This document shows positions 59,114-64,000 of a stretch of DNA of 64,000 bases, in pieces. The stretch's first letter is position 1. Each line of letters opens with the position of its first letter. Location of the stretch: NCBI RefSeq assembly GCF_030817195.1, contig NZ_JAUSYZ010000001.1:124001-188000 (forward strand), given 5' to 3'. The notes beneath the pieces are model-generated. The model was not told the origin of the DNA and ran no database searches. It worked only from the letters and a program-made list of their open reading frames with translations. Source of the DNA: Arthrobacter globiformis. Lineage in GTDB: Bacteria; Actinomycetota; Actinomycetes; Actinomycetales; Micrococcaceae. The position numbers and the translations under genes are program-made.

Positions 59114-60466
59114 CTAGGAGCCGAGCACCATCCAGCGGTCCGTCCTGGCCCGCAGTCCCAGGGTCACGGCCCGGGCGCACATGTAGCCCAGCGAAAAGGC
59201 CACCCACACCCAAACCAGGGCCGCCGCGCCGTCGGCCCCGGCCAGCGGCACCGCCAGCAGCAGCGGAAGGTACACCGCGAGATTTACGACGCCGGCAATC
59301 GCCAGATACTTCGCGTCGCCGGCCCCGATCAGCACCCCGTCGAGGACGAACACGTATCCGGCGAGCGGCTGGCTCGCGGCCAGAACCCACAAGGCCGCGG
59401 TCAGCACCGACTGGACGCCGGTGTCGGGCGTGAAGAGGGCGCCGGTGAACGGGGCTGCCAGAGCGAGCAGCACGCCGGTGGCCACACCGAAGCCGGTGCC
59501 CCAGCGGATCATGGTCCGGGTCAGGATCCGGGCTTTGCCGGGGTTGGAGGCGCCCAGCTCCTTGCCGATCAGCGCCTGCGCGGCGATGGCCAGGGCGTCC
59601 AGTGCGAAGGCGAGGAACGTGAAGACCGTCATGGCCAGCTGGTGTGCGGCCAGGTTCACGGCTCCCTGGGCCGTCACCACGAGGACGGTGGCGAGGATGG
59701 CGGTGCGCAGGCTCAGGGTCCGCAGCATCAGCCACGAGCCCACCTTGGTCATGGCCCGGATCCCATGCCAGTCGGGAAGCAGGCTGACGCCCTGATGACG
59801 GGCGTTGCGCTGCACCATCAACAGATACACCGCGGCCATGGCCCACTGCGCGATGCTGGTTCCCATTGCAGATCCAACCACGGACAGCCCGAGTCCGTAA
59901 ACCAGCACCAGGTTCAGCACGATGTTCAGCGCGAATCCCGCCGTTGCCACTACTAACGGGGTGCGGGTGTCCTGCAGTCCCCTCAGCACGCCCGTGCCGG
60001 CGAAGATGAGCAGCATCGCGACCAGCCCGGGCATGGACCAGCGCAGATAGTCCACGGCGAACGTGCGGATCTCCGGGCTCGGCCCCATGAGCCCGATCAG
60101 CGGCTCCGCGGCGAGGAACCCTGCCAGCGCCAGCGCGGTCCCGAGCAGCAGGGCGAGCCAGACGCCGTCGCGCCCGGCGGCCAGCGCCCTGCCCAGCTGG
60201 CCGTCCCCTACCGCCCGCGCCACGGCAGGAGTGGTGGAGTAGGCCAGGAAAACCATCAGCCCCACCGCGGTGTGCAGCACCGCCGAGGCCAGTCCGACGC
60301 CGGCCAGCTGGGCCACGCCAAGGTGCCCCACGATGGCCGAATCGGCAAGCAGAAAGAGCGGTTCGGCGATCAGCGCGCCAAAGGCGGGAACGGCAAGCCG
60401 GAGGATTTCACGGCCGTGGCTCTCAGGCATTGGGGTGGAAATAGCGGCGGAGGGCGATTGGGGCAC
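59114..60466 (-). CDS. MATE family efflux transporter (DinF-like)
   Basis: 450 residues, 12 helices. MATE/DinF features: LAVPAFGALIAEPLFLLADSAIVGHLG at the start, VLRGLQDTRTPLVVATAGFALNIVLNLVLV in the middle and the second-half repeat AAHQLAMTVFTFLAFALDALA. It expels cationic compounds using Na+ or H+. GTG at 60466 or ATG at 60430 could start it; the longer form is listed. Not near an SOS box. Confidence 0.9.
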   Translation of the reverse strand: MPQSPSAAISTPMPESHGREILRLAVPAFGALIAEPLFLLADSAIVGHLGVAQLAGVGLASAVLHTAVGLMVFLAYSTTPAVARAVGDGQLGRALAAGRDGVWLALLLGTALALAGFLAAEPLIGLMGPSPEIRTFAVDYLRWSMPGLVAMLLIFAGTGVLRGLQDTRTPLVVATAGFALNIVLNLVLVYGLGLSVVGSAMGTSIAQWAMAAVYLLMVQRNARHQGVSLLPDWHGIRAMTKVGSWLMLRTLSLRTAILATVLVVTAQGAVNLAAHQLAMTVFTFLAFALDALAIAAQALIGKELGASNPGKARILTRTMIRWGTGFGVATGVLLALAAPFTGALFTPDTGVQSVLTAALWVLAASQPLAGYVFVLDGVLIGAGDAKYLAIAGVVNLAVYLPLLLAVPLAGADGAAALVWVWVAFSLGYMCARAVTLGLRARTDRWMVLGS

Positions 60467-60510
60467 GGGTTCAGCCTAGCTGCCGCAGAAAAGATAACCA
60501 CGACACATTA

Positions 60511-60524
60511 GTTGACACTTCAAC
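60511..60524. promoter_or_regulatory. GTTGA-N4-TCAAC palindrome upstream of the DoxX gene
   Basis: A perfect 5-bp inverted repeat overlapping a TTGACA box (60512-60517). MarR-type repressors of DoxX genes bind TTGA/TCAA palindromes; no regulator gene is adjacent. Confidence 0.4.
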
Positions 60525-60624
60525 AAAATTCCGCGAGAGTGGAAGAGAAGCATCACCCGACGCGCTCCGGACCGCATGCGCAAAAGAGACAAATTCCCAA
60601 TCGATCCGAACGGTGAGAATCTCC

Positions 60625-61059
60625 ATGAACCAGCCCACCCAGACCACCACAGCCCTGACGATCCTGCGAGTGATCGCGGGATTCCTCTTCGCCGCGCACG
60701 GCTGGCAGAAGTTCAACGAATTCACCATCGCCGGCACGCAGGCATCCTTCGCCAAGATGGGGGTCCCGGCCGCTGAGGTCGCCGCCCCGATCGTCGCCAC
60801 GCTGGAACTGGTGGGCGGCATCGCCCTCATCCTCGGCGTGCTGACCCGCGTCTTCGCCGCCCTGCTCGCCCTGGACATGCTTGGCGCCCTCTTCCTGGTT
60901 CACGCTTCGGCCGGAGTTTTCGTGGCCAACGGCGGCTACGAGCTGGTTCTCCTGCTTGCAGCCGGGGCAGCGGCCATCGCCCTTGCCGGAGCCGGCCGCA
61001 TCTCGGCGGACGCAGCCCTGTTCGGCCGCAGCGATTCAAAGCTCAAGGTTCTCGCGTAA
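60625..61059 (+). CDS. DoxX family membrane protein
   Basis: 144 residues, four helices: LTILRVIAGFLFAAHGWQKF (first helix with conserved HGxxKF), FAKMGVPAAEVAAPIVATLE, LVGGIALILGVLTRVFAALL, and YELVLLLAAGAAAIALAG. ATG at 60625 has GGTGAG upstream. DoxX proteins are linked to thiol/oxidative stress or quinone handling; role here unknown. A large terminator separates it from the convergent zinc chaperone gene. Confidence 0.9.
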   Translation: MNQPTQTTTALTILRVIAGFLFAAHGWQKFNEFTIAGTQASFAKMGVPAAEVAAPIVATLELVGGIALILGVLTRVFAALLALDMLGALFLVHASAGVFVANGGYELVLLLAAGAAAIALAGAGRISADAALFGRSDSKLKVLA

Positions 61060-61116
61060 CAATTCCCGGCTATGCTGCACCGCTCCAGGGCGGTGACTGT
61101 CCAGGAAACAACGACG

Positions 61117-61158
61117 GCGGCCGCCCGCCTGGCACCAAAGCGCCAGGCGGGCGGCCGC
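61117..61158. terminator. Bidirectional terminator between doxX and aztD-like genes
   Basis: Perfect 17-bp stem (61117-61133 with 61142-61158) with an 8-base loop, followed by TCGTTTAATG. Convergent genes end at 61059 and 61227. Confidence 0.85.
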
Positions 61159-61226
61159 GGTCGTTTAATGTCTTTCCGTGGTTTCGGCCGGTTGCTGTCA
61201 GCTCAGCCGGTATTGATGTCTGTTGT

Positions 61227-62594
61227 TCAGCCAGTGACGCCCGTCAGTTCATCCGGCGTGTGGGCCAGCGTTGCTGTGCGGACGATCTTTCCCGCCTTCA
61301 GGTCAACGGCGTGCAGTTTCCGCGTGGCCGGTTCGGTTACGTAGGCCATGGAGCCCTGGACGTACAAGGTGGGCCGCGGGTCCTGCCACGCCTCGGGCTC
61401 CTGCCAGGCCGGCACGACGGGAATCGTGGACTCGGTGGCGCCGGTCAGCGGGTTGAGAACATGCAGCGCGCCGTCGGTGCCGAGGACCAGCGCCTTCCCG
61501 GCCGGCCCGCGTCCCAGCGACCGGAAGGAATAGCTGGTCCCTAGTTCCACCAGCTTCAGAACCTTTGTGTCGGTGTTCACTAGTGAAATCCTGGTGGGCC
61601 GCTCCGGTACCGCTTCCTTGTCCACCTTGTAGTCGCCCAGCACCACAGGCGACGCCGGCGAGCCGGCCTGGTTGCCCATCCTGCCATAGGCGTCCGGGCT
61701 GGAGACCTTGGCGAACTTGCCGTCCTTGAATATCAGCATCCCGTCCTCGCATCCGAAGATCACGGTACTTTCGCCAGCCACCGCCTCACCGTGGACGCCA
61801 GGGCAGTTCGGGCTCCGGAGGATCTCCTTGCGGTCCTGGCCTGCGGCCTGCCCCAGGAGGGCCACGGCGCTGCGGGCATTCTCGTCCCCCACTGTCACCA
61901 GCAGCTTGCCGTCATCCAGTTCCACAGCCACGCCGTGGTGGGCTTCGGGCGCGGTGTAGGTCGCCGTCTCCGGAAGCCCGTCATCCGCCAGGGCTCCGAG
62001 GGCGGCCGATTCAAAGGACTCCACCTTGCCGGACCCATCACTGAAGAGGACGGTCCTGCCCGCGTGCCGCACCACATGGCCCGGCTTGCTAGCCCCGAAC
62101 GCGTGATCCGTCAGTGCTGGCTGGGCGGCATAGGAATGGCCATGGTCGCCATGCTGCTCGGTCCAGGTGCCGGCATCGAGAACGCGGAACGAGTCGCCCG
62201 CCGCCACCAGGACGTGGCGGCCGTCCCCCGCAGGGCTGATGCGGTTGTAGCCCTCCATTGCAACGTCCCCCGCGGGCTTAAGGGTTGCCGCGTCCAGCAC
62301 TCCGACACCGCCAGCGTAGGTGAAGACCAGGCGCGGCTCAGGGGCGCGAAGCTCGGTCGGTTCTGCGGTCCCCTCAAGCGGGGAGGGACTGGCAGAGCTT
62401 TCGGCGGCACTCTGCGCGGGGCCGGCGGCGCAGCCTGACAGCAGCAGGACAGCTCCGCAGGCGGCGGCCACCGGCGCTGCGAGCGGCCCTTTGAGGGACG
62501 CCACGAATGGCTTTTTGGACACCCTTGCGAATGGGCCCTCTGAGCGGCGGCGCATGGTGGTCGCGGCAGGAAAACTGAATCGTCTCGTCAACAT
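61227..62594 (-). CDS. aztD: Zinc metallochaperone AztD-like lipoprotein
   Basis: Up to 455 residues. A signal region with lipobox LLLSGC (lipidated Cys near residue 55) is followed by a beta-propeller with a His-rich zinc loop (TEQHGDHGHSYAAQP) as in AztD, which passes zinc to the ABC-transporter binding protein. The start is uncertain: ATG 62594 (about six bases from the Zur box, perhaps leaderless), ATG 62555 or a GTG further in; none has a good ribosome binding site. No aztABC genes are in the window, so it would serve a transporter encoded elsewhere. Confidence 0.82.
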   Translation of the reverse strand: MLTRRFSFPAATTMRRRSEGPFARVSKKPFVASLKGPLAAPVAAACGAVLLLSGCAAGPAQSAAESSASPSPLEGTAEPTELRAPEPRLVFTYAGGVGVLDAATLKPAGDVAMEGYNRISPAGDGRHVLVAAGDSFRVLDAGTWTEQHGDHGHSYAAQPALTDHAFGASKPGHVVRHAGRTVLFSDGSGKVESFESAALGALADDGLPETATYTAPEAHHGVAVELDDGKLLVTVGDENARSAVALLGQAAGQDRKEILRSPNCPGVHGEAVAGESTVIFGCEDGMLIFKDGKFAKVSSPDAYGRMGNQAGSPASPVVLGDYKVDKEAVPERPTRISLVNTDTKVLKLVELGTSYSFRSLGRGPAGKALVLGTDGALHVLNPLTGATESTIPVVPAWQEPEAWQDPRPTLYVQGSMAYVTEPATRKLHAVDLKAGKIVRTATLAHTPDELTGVTG

Positions 62595-62599
62595 GACAC

Positions 62600-62614
62600 T
62601 AATGATAATCATTA
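62600..62614. promoter_or_regulatory. Zur box upstream of the AztD-like gene
   Basis: TAATGATAATCATTA, a perfect 15-bp palindrome inside the only strongly AT-rich stretch nearby, matching the Zur/Fur-type TGATAATCATTATCA pattern. With the zinc chaperone downstream, Zur is more likely than Fur. A -10-like TATCAT on the minus strand lies inside the box. Confidence 0.82.
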
Positions 62615-62744
62615 TTATTAACGCTTCGACCATTCCGGTTCTTGCATGACGCAGGATTCAGGGCCTGGGCGCCTCATGGCGTCGATGAGCACGTTTGTGA
62701 AGGCCCGGATCAGACTCAAGGACGGCGGTCAGTAAACTGCGACC

Positions 62745-63719
62745 ATGAGCAAGACTGCTGCCAACTCAGTAACCCTTCGCTTCCTTGCCGCCCCCATGGA
62801 CGTGGGCCACAGCGGATCCGTCGACGCCGGCACGGTGCTCGAGTGGGTGGACAAGGCGGCATATGCGGCCGCCGTCGGCTGGGCCAAGTCCTACTGCGTC
62901 ACCGCCTACGTGGGGAACATCCACTTTGCCGACCCGGTGAACATTGGCGACATGGTTGAGGTCACGGCCACCATCGTCTACACCGGACGCTCCTCCATGC
63001 ATATCCGGACGGTGGTTTCTTCCGGGGACCCCAAGGGCGGGCCGGCCACCATGCGCAGCCAGTGCATGGTGATCTTTGTGGCGGTTGGCGAGGACGGAAA
63101 ACCCGTCCCGGTTAAGCAGTTCGAGCCGGTAACGGCGGAGGAACTGGAACAGCGGGACCACGCCCTGGCACGGATCGAGATCCGCGAGCAGATCGTCGAA
63201 GCCATGAGCGCCCAGGAATATACAGATGCCGGCACCGCCGAGCGCGTCGTCCTGCGGTTCATGGCAGCGCCCACCGACGTGAACTGGGGCGGAAAAGTCC
63301 ATGGCGGCATCGTCATGAAATGGATCGACGAAGCCGCGTATGTTTGCGCCTCACGCTACTGCGGCCGGGACACGGTGGCAGTCTTCTCCGGCGGCGTGCG
63401 CTTCTACCGGCCGCTGCTGATTGGCCACGTGGTGGAGGTGGAGGCACGGCTGGTCTACACGGGCACCAAGGGCATGCACGTTGCCGTACATGTCCGGTCC
63501 GGGGACCCCAAGGGCCGTGAAATGAACCTGACCACCTACTGCCTCACCGTGATGGTCGCCCGCGACGCCGAGGGCACCTCGGTCCCCATCCCTGCATGGA
63601 CCCCCGTGTCCGAGGAGGACAAGCGGCTTCATGCCCACGCTCGGGAGCTCCTGGAAATCCGGGCAGCAGCCCCGGGGAACAGGCTGCCCAACCATCTGCT
63701 GCAGTCGCAACGGCACTAG
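62745..63719 (+). CDS. Acyl-CoA thioesterase with two hotdog domains
   Basis: 324 residues, two repeats of the BFIT/YciA-type hotdog fold: LRFLAAPMDVGHSGSVDAGT (about 10-130) and LRFMAAPTDVNWGGKVHGGI (about 170-290). Each has GxxxxGxVxGGxxLxW-like geometry and VEVxAxxVYTG. The second repeat keeps HGG with MKWIDEAAY; the first has DAGT, so the two sites may differ. It would hydrolyse acyl-CoA to free acid and CoA. ATG at 62745; divergent from the aztD-like gene. Confidence 0.88.
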   Translation: MSKTAANSVTLRFLAAPMDVGHSGSVDAGTVLEWVDKAAYAAAVGWAKSYCVTAYVGNIHFADPVNIGDMVEVTATIVYTGRSSMHIRTVVSSGDPKGGPATMRSQCMVIFVAVGEDGKPVPVKQFEPVTAEELEQRDHALARIEIREQIVEAMSAQEYTDAGTAERVVLRFMAAPTDVNWGGKVHGGIVMKWIDEAAYVCASRYCGRDTVAVFSGGVRFYRPLLIGHVVEVEARLVYTGTKGMHVAVHVRSGDPKGREMNLTTYCLTVMVARDAEGTSVPIPAWTPVSEEDKRLHAHARELLEIRAAAPGNRLPNHLLQSQRH

Positions 63720-63786
63720 CACCGGCAGCCTGCGCTGCCCCCCTCGGACACTGCCCCCGCGGAGGGCAGGCCGGAGCCGCCGCAGC

Positions 63787-64000
63787 CTAGAAGCCGCCGC
63801 CTCCGCCGGCATCCCCAGCCATGTTGGCGAACCGCGAGTAATGGCCCTGGAAGGCGACCACGATGTCCTTGGTGGGGCCGTTACGGTGTTTGGCCACGAG
63901 GATGTCTGCCTCGCCGGCCCGCGGGGACTCCTTGTCATAGACGTCCTCGCGGTGCAGCAGAATCACCATGTCGGCGTCCTGCTCGATGGATCCGGATTCA
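63787..64000 (-). CDS. dnaB: Replicative DNA helicase DnaB, C-terminal end
   Basis: About 70 residues are visible; the gene continues past the right edge. The sequence SGSIEQDADMVILLHRED, then EADILVAKHRNGPTKDIVVAF and FQGHYSRFANMA is the conserved RecA-like C-terminus of DnaB. It ends in a Gly-rich tail (DAGGGGGF). In actinobacteria dnaB lies near rpsF-ssb-rpsR-rplI and the replication origin, which hints at chromosomal position; those genes would be outside the window. Confidence 0.93.
   Translation of the reverse strand, partial: ESGSIEQDADMVILLHREDVYDKESPRAGEADILVAKHRNGPTKDIVVAFQGHYSRFANMAGDAGGGGGF

Noticed and set aside
58508..59956. 482-codon plus-strand frame opposite the DUF308-like and MATE genes
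   Set aside because: Gln/Gly/Arg/His-rich composition and no domain; both opposite genes have regular membrane helices.
60535..60545. Clear -10 element for the DoxX promoter
   Set aside because: The TTGACA box at 60512 has no TAnnnT sequence at a 16-18 bp spacing, so only the palindrome is reported.

Overview
The window is high-GC DNA with densely packed, often ATGA- or TGATG-overlapping genes and frequent GTG or TTG starts behind strong AGGAGG-type ribosome binding sites. Gene content suggests a soil actinobacterium of the Arthrobacter/Pseudarthrobacter group (Micrococcaceae): DUF222/HNH protein, WXG100 protein, LysE/LysG pair, an actinobacterial-type SOS box, a CsoR box, a c-di-AMP riboswitch before a LysM/NlpC gene, and many MFS/MHS carriers. 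The genus is an inference from gene content; no rRNA is present. The right edge is the 3' end of dnaB. No rRNA, tRNA, CRISPR array, transposase or prophage was seen.

Layout. 0-3.5 kb: FUSC-like membrane protein (cut by the window edge), secreted beta-propeller protein, ACT-like membrane protein, aldo/keto reductase. 3.6-12 kb: an accessory catabolic island with two carriers, an amidase, an FCD-type GntR regulator, a hydantoinase-like amidohydrolase and two Asp/Glu-racemase-superfamily proteins, with perfect TTTGGGATCCCAAA palindromes at both of its promoters. 12-21 kb: lipid-kinase-like protein, frameshifted MFS, DapA-like lyase divergent from a MocR regulator, LysE/LysG, NCS1 permease with an NTF2-like partner. 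20.8-22 kb: LysM/NlpC protein under a c-di-AMP riboswitch. 22-25 kb: pntA1-pntA2-pntB. 25.4-27.1 kb: frameshifted DUF222/HNH gene.

27-40.6 kb is a shikimate/protocatechuate catabolic region. A shikimate dehydrogenase-like enzyme and QuiC-type 3-dehydroshikimate dehydratase feed pcaH-pcaG-pcaB-pcaD-pcaC-pcaF-pcaI-pcaJ, all on the minus strand, flanked by two IclR regulators and a divergent, frameshifted MHS carrier. Together they would take up shikimate-like acids, make protocatechuate, and convert it through beta-ketoadipate to succinyl-CoA and acetyl-CoA.

40.7-64 kb is mixed: LigC-type DNA ligase; LLM oxidoreductase plus trehalose-synthase-like GH13; alpha-glucosidase with a lone IclR effector domain; a BNR-propeller/MoaD-like pair; SOS-controlled umuDC; a CsoR-CopZ-CopA copper module; a lone WXG100 protein; EamA exporter divergent from a CGNR regulator; MATE exporter; DoxX; a Zur-box-controlled AztD-like zinc chaperone; tandem hotdog thioesterase; and the end of dnaB. 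Three conserved genes carry single-base frameshifts in GC-rich tracts, so either recent decay or base-calling errors must be considered.
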